A stretch of 64,000 bases of DNA from Rhodovulum sp. (GCA_020637615.1 JACKKC010000002.1:1-64000); one strand, 5' to 3'. Shown: positions 1 through 10,384, counted from the stretch's first letter. Notes: generated by a model not told the origin, from the sequence alone. Numbers and translations: made by a program.

Positions 1-150
1 CCGATGGTGACATTGCACCCCCCCTCGCCCTGCGGCTCGCGCCTTCGGCCGACCGGACCGGGCAAGGCGCCACTGGCGCCTCGCCTTCTCGGTCCGGGGG
101 CATGTGATGCGAGCCACGCGGAACGCTGCCTTTTCCCTGTCCCGAGGTTC
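1..150 (+). repeat. Intergenic repeat A, copy A1 (cut by window edge)
   Basis: This is the 3' part of the family A repeat in plus orientation. It has a C-rich stretch, the conserved GCGCC-spaced palindrome (GGCGCCACTGGCGCC, about 68-82) and the closing GC-rich segment followed by TTTTCCCTG. The same order of blocks recurs at 14835, 49391 and, inverted, at 1595, 9931, 52229 and 55821. From 151 to 396 I see no gene or clear signal before the DUF2235 start. Long open frames here are GC-driven shadows. Confidence 0.75.
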
Positions 151-396
151 GGCCTCGGGCCGCAGGATCGGTCAGTCGGTAGATCCGCTGGCTTGATACG
201 GTTCGGTTTCGCGGCAAGAACTGCGGGCACCGATTGAAACAGGCGGTGCAAGTCGGTGCCGGGGCAGGGATTGGGAAAGCATTTGGCGCTATGGTCGCCC
301 GGCTCGGCCGCTTCCGGCCGTCATATCCCCGAGACACCCTTGCAATGATCGCCCCGCCGGGCGGCCGTCCTCCGGGCGGGCGATCCGGAGCGATCC

Positions 397-1546
397 ATGA
401 AACGCATCGTCATCGCCTGCGACGGCACCTGGAAACGCATCGACGCCGAGCGGCCCACCAATGTGGCGCGGCTGGCGCAGGCCGTGCTGCCCGCGGCGCC
501 GGACGGGGTGGCGCAGGTGGTCTGCCATCTCGACGGGGTGGGGACCGGGCGCGGCACCGGCGGGCTGGCGCGCATGCTCGACCGCACCCTCGGCGGCCTC
601 TTCGGCCAGGGGCTGACCGCGACGCTGGCGGCGGCCTATCGCTTCCTCGTCTTCACCTATGCGCCCGGCGACGAGGTGTATCTCTTCGGCTTCTCGCGCG
701 GGGCCTTCACCGCGCGCTCGCTCGCGGGGCTGATCCGCAATTGCGGCATCCTGGAGCGCGACGAGGCTTCGGCGATCCCCGCGGCGCTGGCCTTCTACCG
801 CGACCGGGGCGCCGCCAGCCGCCCCGACAGCCCCGCGGCGCTGGCATTCAGGGCGCGCCACGCCGGCCATGTGGTGCTGGGGCCGCGGGAGGCGGCCTGG
901 CGGGCGGAGACGGGCGCGCCCGCCGGGCTGGCGCTCAGGCTCGCCTATCTCGGCATCTGGGACACGGTGGGGTCGCTCGGGCTGCCCGGGCACATGCGGC
1001 TGGCGGCGCGGCTGAACCGCGGGCTGGCCTTCCACGACACCGCGCTCTCCGGCTGCGTCGCCGCGGCGCGGCATGCGGTGTCGATCGACGAGCGGCGGCG
1101 CGGCTTCCCGCCGACGCTCTGGCACAATCTCGCGGCGCTGAACGGCGGCCGGGTGCGCGGCGCCTATCAGCAGCGCTGGTTTCCCGGCGACCATGGCTCG
1201 GTCGGCGGGGGCGGGGTGGTGACGGGGCTCTCGAGCGACGCGCTGGTCTGGGTGGCGGAGGGCGCCGCGGCGGCGGGGCTCGCGCTCGACCCGGCCGCCC
1301 TGGCCGGCTGGGCGGCGGAGCGAGGATGCGGCGGCGCGTTCGACGGCGCGCGGCGCCGCGGCGCCGGGGATCATCGACCGGATGCTGGAGATCGCGCCGC
1401 GCCGGCGCCGGGGCCGGGCGCGCTGCTCGACATGACGCGCCGGCCGCGCTCGCGACCGCTGGGCGCGCGACCTCGCCTATCGGCCGCAGGCGCTGGCGCG
1501 CCTGGCCGCGGCGCTGGAGGCGGCGGCGGAGCGGGGCGCGGCCTGA
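397..1546 (+). pseudogene. DUF2235 alpha/beta-hydrolase-like protein, frameshifted near its C-terminus
   Basis: Residues 1-308 read cleanly as a DUF2235 protein (T6SS phospholipase effector-like or uncharacterised alpha/beta hydrolase). An N-terminal CDGTW motif is followed by the nucleophile elbow GFSRGAF near residue 97 and by LGIWDTVGS. The start ATG has GGAG upstream. Near base 1321 the original frame stops making sense. The family-like C-terminus (RDRWARDLAYRPQALARL) lies in the next frame and ends at TGA 1544-1546. That frame also carries a stop at 1433, so at least two indels are needed. Either the gene is a recent pseudogene or this GC-rich stretch contains sequencing errors. No T6SS genes are nearby, so an effector role is not supported. 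Confidence 0.7.
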
Positions 1547-1594
1547 TCCGGCTTCCGGGTGATGGCCGCGGACCGGCGCCGGCACTTCGGGTCT

Positions 1595-1828
1595 CGGGAG
1601 AAGGCCGCGCCCCGTGCGGCCCGCGTCGCATACCCCCGGACCGAATAGGCGAGGCGCCGGTGGCGCCTTGCCCGGTCCGGTCGCCCGGAGGCGAAAGCCG
1701 CAGGGCGAGGGGAGTGCAGCCTCACCATCGGTCGAGGATCGGGACGCGTGGGCCCTGGACGGCGTGCGAAGCGCGCCGGCCCCCGGCAGGGCCGGCGCGG
1801 CCCGATCGCCGCGGGTCGATCGGGCTGG
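1595..1828 (-). repeat. Intergenic repeat A, copy A2
   Basis: This is an inverted, nearly full-length family A copy filling the 353-bp gap between the convergent DUF2235 gene and the phytase-like gene. Its blocks are the GC-rich head, the GGCGCC-GGTGGCGCC-type palindrome, CCGGTCCGGTCGCCCGGAGG and a terminal inverted repeat around a GGCCGGCGC core ending CGATCGGGCTGG. Between two convergent stop codons it may act in transcript ending, but it has no T-run. Nothing else is seen in the gap. Confidence 0.8.
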
Positions 1829-1899
1829 CGACCACGCGCCTGCGCCCATTTCCCGCCGTCGCTGCCGGCTTTGCCCGAAGGGTTCGACCGGATGTCGTA

Positions 1900-2778
1900 T
1901 CAGCGCTCCGCGAGCACGAATTCCGCAATGACCGTGCGCTGCAGGGCGAAGAAATTGTCGTCCGAGATCAGGGTGACGCGGGTCTGGCCCGCCTCGTCGC
2001 GCCAGACGGACATGCCCTCCATGTTGTCCATCTCGCCGATTCGGGTCTCGAACAGGGTGATCTCGTCGCCGAGCCCCGCCGGGCCGAGGGTGAAGCGGCG
2101 GATCCGGGTCGCGAAGCCGCCGAGCCAGCGGAAGCTGCGCTCGAGCACGTAGAGCCTGCCGTCGGGACCGAAATCCGCGTCCACCACCAGGAACTCGCCG
2201 TCGCGGCGCAGGCGCAGGTCCTTGTCCCAGCGGCCGTTGCGGAAGCGGTAGACCGGGAAGGGGCGGTCGAGCGCGCCGCTGCGCTCGGGGATGACGTAGA
2301 GCGTGCCCTCGGCGTCGATCGTCAGCGCCTCGAGGCCGGAATTGTTCTGCAGGCGGGCGAAGTCGGGATGGGGCGGCACGGAAGCCGCCGGGCCGTCGAG
2401 GCGGTCGTAGCGCCGGACGCGGTGGAAGGCCTCGAAGGAGACATAGGCGCGGCCCTGGGGATCGAGGTCGAGCCCCTCGGCATCCACGTTCAGCCCGTCG
2501 AGCGGGGTGCCGGAGATCTCGTGCAGCGGCCCGTGGCCGGTCATGGTGATCCCGGTGAGCCTCCCGTGCTCGCGCTCCATCCGCCCGGTCGCCCAGGTGC
2601 CCTTGTCGGAGACGGTGACGAAGCTCCTGCCGTCGTCGGTCACCGCGAGGCCCGAGAAGCCGCCGAAGCTCGCCTCGGGCTCGGTCCAGGGGATCTCGGC
2701 GTCGAGCAGCAGCGCCGGCCCGGCCGCGGAGGCGGCGGGCGCCCAGAGCAGGAGCACGAGGATGGCGGCACGGATCAT
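1900..2778 (-). CDS. Esterase-like phytase-family secreted protein
   Basis: The protein has 292 residues. It begins with a signal peptide (MIRAAILVLLLWAPAASA), so it should be exported to the periplasm. The mature part matches the esterase-like activity of phytase family (PF13449 type): repeated beta-propeller-like strands with motifs such as FSGLAV, NVDAEGLDLDP, NNSGLEALTID and DNMEGMSVW. The family name comes from remote similarity and the real substrate is unknown. The start ATG overlaps the stop of the upstream mepA in an ATGA junction, so this gene is the third of a translationally coupled three-gene minus-strand unit after the MFS transporter and mepA. Confidence 0.85.
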   Translation of the reverse strand: MIRAAILVLLLWAPAASAAGPALLLDAEIPWTEPEASFGGFSGLAVTDDGRSFVTVSDKGTWATGRMEREHGRLTGITMTGHGPLHEISGTPLDGLNVDAEGLDLDPQGRAYVSFEAFHRVRRYDRLDGPAASVPPHPDFARLQNNSGLEALTIDAEGTLYVIPERSGALDRPFPVYRFRNGRWDKDLRLRRDGEFLVVDADFGPDGRLYVLERSFRWLGGFATRIRRFTLGPAGLGDEITLFETRIGEMDNMEGMSVWRDEAGQTRVTLISDDNFFALQRTVIAEFVLAER

Positions 2779-3635
2779 CGCGCGGAGAGCACCTCGCCGC
2801 ATTGCGGCGGCAGGTCGGCGAGCCGCAGCGGCGGCTTGGGCTTCGGCGTCGGGGCATTGGGGTCGGGCGGCTCCAGCGCCTCGGTCACCCACCAGACCGC
2901 CTCCTGGCAGCCGTCGCCGGCGGGCACCGGGTCGGGGTTCACGCAGCCCTCCGCGCCGGCGGGGCAGTTCAGCCGCACGTGGAAGTGATCGTTGTGGCCC
3001 CACCAGGGCCGGATCTTGCCGAGCCAGGCGCGGTCCTTCGCGCCCGTGTCGGCGCACATGGCGAGCTTGGCCGGCGCGGTGACGAAGATGCGGTTGACGC
3101 GCGGGTCCTGCGCCGCCGCCTTGAGCAGCGCCTCGTGGGATTTCGTCCAGTTGCCGTTGACGTGGCGCTGGTCGGCGGCGCGCACGTCGATCGCGGAGAG
3201 CTGCTCGCGCTCGCGGCGGCTGAGGTCGAGCCGCGGCGGCGGCGTGAACCAGATGTCGACGTCGAGCCCGGTCTGGTGCGAGGCATGGCCCTTGACCGGG
3301 CCGCCGCGCGCCTGGCTGATGTCGCCCACATAGAGCCCTTTCCAGCCGACGCGGGTGGCGCTGCGGCTGAGATCCTCCACGAAGGCGATCATCGCCGGAT
3401 GGCCCCAGTTGTGGTTGCGGCCGAGCCGCATCGCCTGCCAGGTCGGCCCGCTCTCGGGCAGCTGGACCCCGCCCGCGAGGCAGCCGCGCGCGTGCCGGCC
3501 CACCGGATGGGCCCCGTGCGGCGAGGGCGTCGCCTTGGTGGCGAAGAGCGCCTGCGCGGTCTGGGCGCCGGCGCCGGTGGCGCAGCCGGCCGCGAGCGCA
3601 ATGGCGAGGGAGATGGCGCGCGCCGTCTGGATCAT
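2775..3635 (-). CDS. mepA: Penicillin-insensitive murein endopeptidase MepA
   Basis: This 286-residue enzyme cleaves D-alanyl-meso-DAP cross-links in peptidoglycan in the periplasm. An N-terminal export signal (about residues 1-25) precedes an M74 peptidase domain. The zinc ligands are visible: GHASHQTGLDVD at residues 116-127 (His117, His120, and an Asp) and the HNDHFH motif at 214-219. Several cysteines (for example in HARGCLAGG and LNCPAGAEGC) agree with the disulfide-rich E. coli enzyme. The tail is proline- and lysine-rich. The start lies in an ATGA overlap with the MFS transporter, and the stop overlaps the phytase-like start. Confidence 0.93.
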   Translation of the reverse strand: MIQTARAISLAIALAAGCATGAGAQTAQALFATKATPSPHGAHPVGRHARGCLAGGVQLPESGPTWQAMRLGRNHNWGHPAMIAFVEDLSRSATRVGWKGLYVGDISQARGGPVKGHASHQTGLDVDIWFTPPPRLDLSRREREQLSAIDVRAADQRHVNGNWTKSHEALLKAAAQDPRVNRIFVTAPAKLAMCADTGAKDRAWLGKIRPWWGHNDHFHVRLNCPAGAEGCVNPDPVPAGDGCQEAVWWVTEALEPPDPNAPTPKPKPPLRLADLPPQCGEVLSAR

Positions 3636-4987
3636 GCGGGGAGGTCTCCGGGCTGCTCGTATTCGCTTTTTGCCCAGTATAGCAGGAGGAGGCCGATCAG
3701 GAAAAGCGCGATGACCGGGCTGAAGCCCAGCCGCTGCGATCCGGTGGCGGCGGTGACCACCGCGATCAGCGCCGGGGCGGCGAAGGCGGTGACCTTGCCC
3801 GAGACCGCGTAGAGGCCGAAGGCCTGGGCGCTGGCGACCCTGCCTTCGGCGAGATGCACGAGCAGGGTGCGCGAGGCGGCCTGGAGGATGCCCGATCCGG
3901 CCCCGAGCACCGCGCCGGCGAAGAAGAAGACCTGGTCGGGCAGGCGGGATCCGGGCGGGACCGGCATGCCGAGCACGCTCTCCCGGGTGGTCATCAGCGC
4001 GAGCAGGCCGACGCCGATCAGCATCCAGATCGCCGCGACGATCACCGGCCGCGGTCCGAAGGCGCGGTCCGCCCGTCCGCCCAGCCAGGCGCCGAGCGCC
4101 CCGGCGCCGGCCGCGACGATCCCGAAGAGCCCGAGCTCGAACATGCCCCAGCCGAGCACGCCCGCGGCATAGATCCCGCCGAACGCGAAAAGCCCTGCAA
4201 GTGCATCGCGATAGACCATCGAGGCGAGAAGATAGGTGAAGAAGCCGCGGAACCGCCGGATCTGGCGCAGGGTCGCCAGGAGGTCGCGCAGCCCCTCCCG
4301 CGTCGCCGCCCCGAGCCGTGCGGCGGGGGCGGTATCGGGGGCGAAGAGGAAGAGCGGCAGGGCGAAGACGAGATACCAGAGCGCGCTGGCGGGGCCCACC
4401 GCGCGCGCCGGCTCGCCCAGCGCGTCGCTCAGCCCGAAGACCGGATCGAGCCCGGCCAGGGTGCGCGTCCCGCCGGGCGCCGGGGTCAGCAGCGCCAGCA
4501 CCAGGGCGAGCGCCACTAGCCCGCCGGCATAGCCGAGCGCCCAGCCCGAGCCCGAGATCCGCCCGATCTCGCGGCGCGGCCCCAGCCCGGGCAGCATGGC
4601 GTTCGAGAAGATCAGGGTGAATTCCGAGCCGACATAGGCGAGCACGAAGAAGGCGAGGATCGGCCAGAGCGGCGAGGCCGCCGGCGCGGCGATCCAGAGC
4701 CCGGCGCAGCCGATCACGAAGGGGAGCGAGAAGGCGGCGATCCAGCGCTTGCGCGCCCCGGTGCGGTCGGCGACGGCGCCGAGCAGCGGCGCCAGCACCG
4801 CCACCGCGGCGCCGCCGATCGCCGTCGCCGTCGCCCAATGCGCCTGTCCCGCCACGGGGTCGCCGACCACGCGGGCGACGAAATAGGGTCCGAAGACGAA
4901 GGTGACGATCAGCGTCTGGAACGGCTGGTTCGCCCAGTCGAAGAGCATCCAGGCGAAGACGCCCCTGCGATCGATCCGCTCGTCCAC
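3632..4987 (-). CDS. MFS transporter, UMF1/Atg22-like
   Basis: The protein has 451 residues and about 12 predicted hydrophobic helices. It resembles the bacterial UMF1 (Vps22/Atg22-like) MFS group: the N-terminal FAWMLFDWANQPF is typical, followed by the MFS loop GAVADRTGARKRW near residue 75. The substrate is unknown. It starts with GTG, chosen because a good ribosome-binding site (GGAGGTGAG) sits about 8 bases upstream. It is the first gene of a coupled unit with mepA and the phytase-like gene; the overlaps suggest co-expression but not a shared pathway. Confidence 0.88.
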   Translation of the reverse strand: MDERIDRRGVFAWMLFDWANQPFQTLIVTFVFGPYFVARVVGDPVAGQAHWATATAIGGAAVAVLAPLLGAVADRTGARKRWIAAFSLPFVIGCAGLWIAAPAASPLWPILAFFVLAYVGSEFTLIFSNAMLPGLGPRREIGRISGSGWALGYAGGLVALALVLALLTPAPGGTRTLAGLDPVFGLSDALGEPARAVGPASALWYLVFALPLFLFAPDTAPAARLGAATREGLRDLLATLRQIRRFRGFFTYLLASMVYRDALAGLFAFGGIYAAGVLGWGMFELGLFGIVAAGAGALGAWLGGRADRAFGPRPVIVAAIWMLIGVGLLALMTTRESVLGMPVPPGSRLPDQVFFFAGAVLGAGSGILQAASRTLLVHLAEGRVASAQAFGLYAVSGKVTAFAAPALIAVVTAATGSQRLGFSPVIALFLIGLLLLYWAKSEYEQPGDLPA

Positions 4988-5090
4988 CTGCGCTCACCTC
5001 CGGCCGGGGCCGCCATATGACCGCCTGCCGGCCCGGGCCGCAAGCGGCCAGGCCCTGCCCGGCGGGATTGTAGCCGGGGAGGCGATCCCG

Positions 5091-5280
5091 TCCGCCCGAG
5101 TTCCAAGCAGGCCAGCGTCACCATCCCGCCCGGCGGGGACCGCCGGGCAGCGCCCGGCTCGCCCCGTCACGCCGAGGGCGTGCCTACGGCACGACGCGGG
5201 CGCTTCGCTTCCGCCCGGGCCGGGCGCTGCCCTCGTCTTGTGGTGGGACCGCTGAGGAAGAAAGGATGCGCGCCGGACGC
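5091..5280 (+). repeat. Intergenic repeat B, copy B1
   Basis: This full family B copy lies in the 387-bp gap between the divergent MFS and yggT genes. It runs from CCGAGTTCC, through a CCGGGCAGCGCCCGG-type palindrome, to the core CACGCCGAGGGCGTGCCTACGGCACG (5169-5194), and ends at the GAGGAAGAAAGGATGCGC tail. The core can fold into two alternative hairpins that share GCGTG. The B1 core differs by two bases from the B3 and B6 cores. Confidence 0.8.
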
Positions 5281-5374
5281 GACGGCGCCGGGCTCCGCCG
5301 CATCGCCCTTGCGGCGATGGCGGGGTCGGTCTAGGTGTGTGCGCCCGAAAGCCACGTCACACGGTCACGCGCCC

Positions 5375-5662
5375 ATGTCCTCGCTCCTGCAGATCCTGCT
5401 CCTCGTTCTCGATCTGGCCTGGTGGATCGTGATCGCCCATGTGATCATGAGCTGGCTGATCAATTTCAACGTGCTCAACCGCAACCAGCCGCTGGTCTGG
5501 CAGATCTGGGTCGGGCTCAACCGCATCCTCGAGCCGGTCTACGGGCCGATCCGGCGGTTCCTGCCCGACATGGGCGGGCTCGACCTCTCGCCGATCATCG
5601 TGATCGTCGCGCTCTATGCGATCCGGATCGTGCTGATCAACAACGCCGCCGTCTTCCTCTGA
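5375..5662 (+). CDS. YggT family membrane protein
   Basis: The protein has 95 residues and two hydrophobic segments (about 3-25 and 70-93) around a conserved middle, NRILEPVYGPIRRFLP, typical of YggT. Family members occur near cell-division and osmotic-stress genes in other bacteria, but their molecular role is unclear. I start at the ATG that gives the usual family length; a longer open frame upstream runs into the repeat and the spacer. It is divergent from the MFS transporter and converges on the msrA-like gene, whose stop is 10 bases past this one. Confidence 0.88.
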   Translation: MSSLLQILLLVLDLAWWIVIAHVIMSWLINFNVLNRNQPLVWQIWVGLNRILEPVYGPIRRFLPDMGGLDLSPIIVIVALYAIRIVLINNAAVFL

Positions 5663-5672
5663 CCGCGCGGCC

Positions 5673-6278
5673 TCAGGGCCGCTCCTCGAGGATCAGCGCG
5701 TCGACCCCCCAGAGCTGGCGCACGCGGGCGTCCCGGCCGCAGGCCTCGCGGTAGAAGCTGTAGCGCAGCGGGTTGGTCTCGTGGAAGTTCTGGTGATAGG
5801 CCTCCGCCGGCCAGAAGGTCTTCGCGGCGAGGATCGGCGTGACGACCTCCTGCCCGAGCCGGTCCTGGGCCTGCTGGCGGGAGGTCTCGGCCTCGGTGGC
5901 CTGCCCGGCGTCGAGCACGAAGACCGCGGTGCGGTAGCTCGGCCCGCGGTCGCAGAACTGGCCTTCCGCATCGGTCGGGTCGATGCTGCGCCAGAAGACG
6001 TGCAGGATCTGCGCATAGGTCACCCTCTCGGCGTCGAAGGTGATGCGCACCGCCTCGTAATGGCCGGTGTCCTCCCGGGACACCCGGTCGTAGCTCGGGT
6101 TCTCCAGATCGCCGCCGGTATAGCCCGAGAGCGTGTCGACCACCCCCGGCACCCTGTCGAAATCCGCCTCGACGCACCAGAAGCCGCCGCCGGCGAAGAT
6201 CGCCGTCTGCAGCGTCTCGGCCCGCACGGCCATGGAAGCCGCGACGGCAAGGACCATCGCGATCAGGACATGCCTCAT
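5673..6278 (-). CDS. Periplasmic MsrA-family protein with Cys-to-Gly change at the nucleophile
   Basis: The protein has 201 residues. It has a signal peptide (about 1-20, ending VRAET) and then a peptide-methionine (S)-S-oxide reductase fold. Family motifs are present: SGYTGG, SYDRVSREDTGHYEAV and FWPAEAYHQNF. The catalytic block, normally GCFWG or GCFWC, reads AGGGFWC at residues 29-35, so the sulfenate-forming cysteine is Gly32. Cys35 remains, and Cys109 lies in QFCDRG. The strand was checked codon by codon (GGC GGC GGC TTC TGG TGC). The protein may use Cys35, bind without reducing, or be inactive. A normal MsrA lies at 12905. I chose the ATG start; an in-frame GTG sits 9 bases upstream. 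Confidence 0.85.
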   Translation of the reverse strand: MRHVLIAMVLAVAASMAVRAETLQTAIFAGGGFWCVEADFDRVPGVVDTLSGYTGGDLENPSYDRVSREDTGHYEAVRITFDAERVTYAQILHVFWRSIDPTDAEGQFCDRGPSYRTAVFVLDAGQATEAETSRQQAQDRLGQEVVTPILAAKTFWPAEAYHQNFHETNPLRYSFYREACGRDARVRQLWGVDALILEERP

Positions 6279-6469
6279 CGTTCCCACCTCTCACCCCGAT
6301 CGCCCAGAAGCCGGATGGCCTGCGGATTCGCAACACAAATCCGGGTGAGGGGTGGAATTTCGCGCGATTTCGGTGGGGATCACACGCGCGCCGATCGCGT
6401 GCCGGTGGTATTGCGGCCCCGGCCGGGAGCGCCGGAGCCGCACGGGGAGGCCGCTTCCGGCCTTGCGGC

Positions 6470-7687
<1,218 letters not shown>

Positions 7688-7933
7688 GACATTCTCCGCT
7701 TGCGTTCCCGCGCGCCCTCTAGGCGGTTTCGCCGGGCGCAGCAAGCGAGAGCGGATCGGGCGAGCGCCGGGTCGAGGCGTATCGGGCCCGGCCGTCGTTC
7801 AAGGGGGCAGCGGCACGATCGGAGAAGAGAGAATGAGCTCCACATGCGCCCCGCTCCGGCGACACCTGTGGCGGGCGTTGCCAGGGCCGGCGGAACGCGC
7901 GACAAGGGGGACATGCGGCCGGGGAGGGACGGC

Positions 7934-9055
7934 ATGATCGGCGCCTTCGCCTTCGAGACCACGCCGGCGATCCGCTTCGCCGCGGGCGCCGCGGCGGGGC
8001 TCGGGCCGCTCGCCGCGAAGCGCCTCGGGCCGCGCGTCCTCTTCGTCACCGATGCCGGCCTGACCGGGCTCGGCCTCACCGCGCCGGCACTCGCGGGGCT
8101 CGCGCAGGGCGCGGCGGTCACGGTTTTCGATGCGGTCGAGGCCGATCCCTCGCGCGCGACGCTGATGGCGGCGGTCGCGGCCGGGCAGGGGGCGACCGGG
8201 GTGGTCGGCTTCGGCGGCGGCTCCTCGCTCGACGTGGCCAAGCTCGCGGCCCTCCTGCTCGGCTCGGGCGAGGATCTCGACGCCGCCTGGGGCGTGGGCC
8301 TCGCGCGCGGGCCGCGGCTGCCGCTGGTGCTGGTGCCCACCACGGCCGGCACCGGCTCGGAGGTGACGCCGGTCGCGATCATCACCGTGGAGGGATCGGA
8401 GAAGCGCGGCGTCTCCTCGCCGCTGCTCCTGCCCGATCTCGCGTTGCTCGACCCCGATCTGACGCTTGGGCTGCCGGCCGCGACCACCGCCGCCACCGGC
8501 CTCGACGCCATGGTCCATGCCATCGAGGCCTATACCTCGCGCAGCCCCAACGCCAACCCGGTCAGCCGGGTGCTGGCCTGCGAGGCGCTGCGGCTGCTCG
8601 GCGCCAATATCGAGCGCGCCGTGGCCGAGGGCGGCGACCGTGCCGCCCGCGGAGCGATGCTGCTCGGCGCCATGCTCGCCGGCCAGGCCTTCGCCAATGC
8701 CCCGGTTGCGGCGGTCCATGCGCTGGCCTATCCGATCGGCGGGCTCTTCCACGTGCCGCATGGCCTGTCGAATGCCCTGGTCCTGCCGCATGTGCTGCGC
8801 TTCAATGCGCCGGCAGCAGCAGGTGAATACGCCGCGCTTGCGCCCCTTGCCGGGGCGGGCGCGGATCTGGCAGACGGGCTCGCGGCGCTCTCGTCCCGCC
8901 TCGGCCTGCCCCAGCGCCTGCGGGATGTCGGCGTCGCGGCGGCGGATCTGCCGCGCTGTGCGGAGGAGGCGATGAAGCAGACACGGTTGCTCGTGAACAA
9001 CCCCCGGCCGGTCACCGAGGCCGATGCCCGGGCGATCTACGAGGCGGCCTGGTGA
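7934..9055 (+). CDS. Iron-containing alcohol dehydrogenase
   Basis: This 373-residue group III, Fe-dependent alcohol dehydrogenase has the nucleotide-binding turn GGGSSLD at residues 94-100, PTTAGTGSE, and the C-terminal metal-ligand region with DAMVHAIEAY and AVHALAYPIGG..HVPHG. These conserved Asp and His residues bind the divalent metal. The likely reaction is NAD(P)-dependent oxidation of a small alcohol or reduction of an aldehyde; the substrate cannot be told from sequence. I use the ATG with GGGGAGGGA just upstream; an ATG 21 bases earlier is possible. Its last codon overlaps the next gene's GTG start. Confidence 0.92.
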   Translation: MIGAFAFETTPAIRFAAGAAAGLGPLAAKRLGPRVLFVTDAGLTGLGLTAPALAGLAQGAAVTVFDAVEADPSRATLMAAVAAGQGATGVVGFGGGSSLDVAKLAALLLGSGEDLDAAWGVGLARGPRLPLVLVPTTAGTGSEVTPVAIITVEGSEKRGVSSPLLLPDLALLDPDLTLGLPAATTAATGLDAMVHAIEAYTSRSPNANPVSRVLACEALRLLGANIERAVAEGGDRAARGAMLLGAMLAGQAFANAPVAAVHALAYPIGGLFHVPHGLSNALVLPHVLRFNAPAAAGEYAALAPLAGAGADLADGLAALSSRLGLPQRLRDVGVAAADLPRCAEEAMKQTRLLVNNPRPVTEADARAIYEAAW

Positions 9056-9882
9056 GCCGGGCGCCCGCACCCGGCGCGGTCCGCGTCAAGCCCAAGGCGC
9101 CGGCGCGCAGCCCGGCCGCGCTCAACCGCATCCACCACGAGGGCCCGGACGACCGGCCGCCGCTGGTGCTGGCCCACGGGCTCTACGGCTCGGCGCGCAA
9201 CTGGGGCGCGGTCGCGCGCAGGCTCGCCGCCGACCGGCGGGTGGTGGCGGTGGACATGCGCAACCACGGCGAGAGCCCGCATGACCCGGACCATTCCTAC
9301 GAGGCCATGGCGACCGATCTCGCGGGCGTCATCGAGGGGCTCGGCGGCAATGCCGACCTGCTCGGCCATTCCATGGGCGGCAAGGCGGCGATGATGCTCG
9401 CGCTGCACCGCCCCGATCTCGTGCACCGGCTGGTGGTGGCCGATATCGCGCCGGTGGCCTATCCGCACAGCCAGATCGACCATGCCATCGCGCTGCGCGC
9501 CGTCGATCTCGACGGCATCGGGCGCCGCGCCGAGGCGGACGCGCGGCTCGCGCCGCTGGTGCCCGATCCGGTGCTGCGCGGCTTCTTCCTGCAGAGCCTC
9601 GACATGGGCGCGGAGGGCGCGCGCTGGAAGCTCAATCTCGATGCGCTGATCGCCGACATGCCGCGGATCATGGACTTTCCCGAGACCGGCCGGCGCTTCG
9701 GGCGGCCCACGCTCTTTCTCGCCGGCGAGACCTCGGATTACATCCAGCCCGGCCACTGGCCGGCGATCCGCGACCTCTTCCCCGAGGCGCGCCACGCGGT
9801 CATCCCCGGCGCCGGCCACTGGCTCCACGCCGACGCCCCCGGCGCCGTCATCGAGGCGGTGGCGGCCTTCCTGAAGGAGTGA
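9052..9882 (+). CDS. Alpha/beta hydrolase, YbfF-like esterase
   Basis: The protein has 276 residues with no signal peptide. It is an alpha/beta hydrolase of the YbfF/ABHD11-like group: an HGLYGSARNW oxyanion loop near residue 40, MRNHGESPHDP, the nucleophile elbow GHSMGG (Ser near 105) and the catalytic His in GAGHWLH near 261. Known relatives hydrolyse short acyl and acyl-CoA esters. It starts with GTG inside a GTGA overlap with the dehydrogenase, so translation is coupled and the two may act on one substrate; that is inference. Confidence 0.88.
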   Translation: MSRAPAPGAVRVKPKAPARSPAALNRIHHEGPDDRPPLVLAHGLYGSARNWGAVARRLAADRRVVAVDMRNHGESPHDPDHSYEAMATDLAGVIEGLGGNADLLGHSMGGKAAMMLALHRPDLVHRLVVADIAPVAYPHSQIDHAIALRAVDLDGIGRRAEADARLAPLVPDPVLRGFFLQSLDMGAEGARWKLNLDALIADMPRIMDFPETGRRFGRPTLFLAGETSDYIQPGHWPAIRDLFPEARHAVIPGAGHWLHADAPGAVIEAVAAFLKE

Positions 9883-9930
9883 GCCGGGCGGCCGGCGGTG
9901 TCGTGTGCGTGACCGGCCCCTGGATAGATA

Positions 9931-10159
9931 GAAGGCCGCGCCTCGCGCGGCCCGCGCCGCATGCCTCCGGGCCGAAGAGGCGAGGCGCCGGTGGCGCCTT
10001 GCCCGGTCCGGTCGCCCGGAGGCGCAAGCCGGAGGGCGAGGGAGGTGCAGCTTCAACGTCGGTCGGGGATCGGGACGGGACGGCCCTGGACGGCGCGAAT
10101 GCGCGCCGGCCCCCGGCAGGGCCGGCGCGGCCCGATCGCCACGCGTCGATCGGGCTGGC
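9931..10159 (-). repeat. Intergenic repeat A, copy A3
   Basis: Inverted, near-complete family A copy, 48 bases after the hydrolase stop. It is very close to A2 and A6: the same GC-rich head, GGCGCC-spaced palindrome, CGGTCGCCCGGAGGCG block and a distal CCGGCCCCCGGCAGGGCCGG-type stem. It occupies the first part of the 666-bp gap before rpsD. Confidence 0.82.
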
Positions 10160-10257
10160 GCTCTTCTGACTGTGCGGGATGGGAGTTGACGGCGAGGGAT
10201 TGATGCGATCGCCCTGCGCATCGATCCAGGGCAATTGCATCCGGCGACGTAGCCTCG

Positions 10258-10376
10258 TCCGTCCGAGTTCCGGGCGGGCCTAGCGCAACATCCCGTCCGG
10301 CGCTGCCCTCGTCTGTGGCGGGACGGTTGGGGAAGAAGGAATGCGCTCCGGATGCGATCGTCCCTCACAGCGGTCC
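10258..10376 (+). repeat. Intergenic repeat B, copy B2 (core deleted)
   Basis: This copy keeps both ends of family B: GTCCGAGTTCCGGGCGGGCC on the left, then GCGCTGCCCTCGTCTGTGGCGGGACGG and GGGGAAGAAGGAATGCGCTCC on the right. About 75 bases, including the double-hairpin core, are missing. The clean loss of the middle suggests internal deletion between short GC repeats. It ends just before the rpsD promoter. Confidence 0.75.
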
Positions 10377-10384
10377 CACCCGGA

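Noticed and set aside
289..1374. Long antisense open frames over GC-rich genes (here and throughout)
   Set aside because: They mirror codon-position GC bias of the sense genes, have Arg/Pro/Ala-rich composition and lack family signals.
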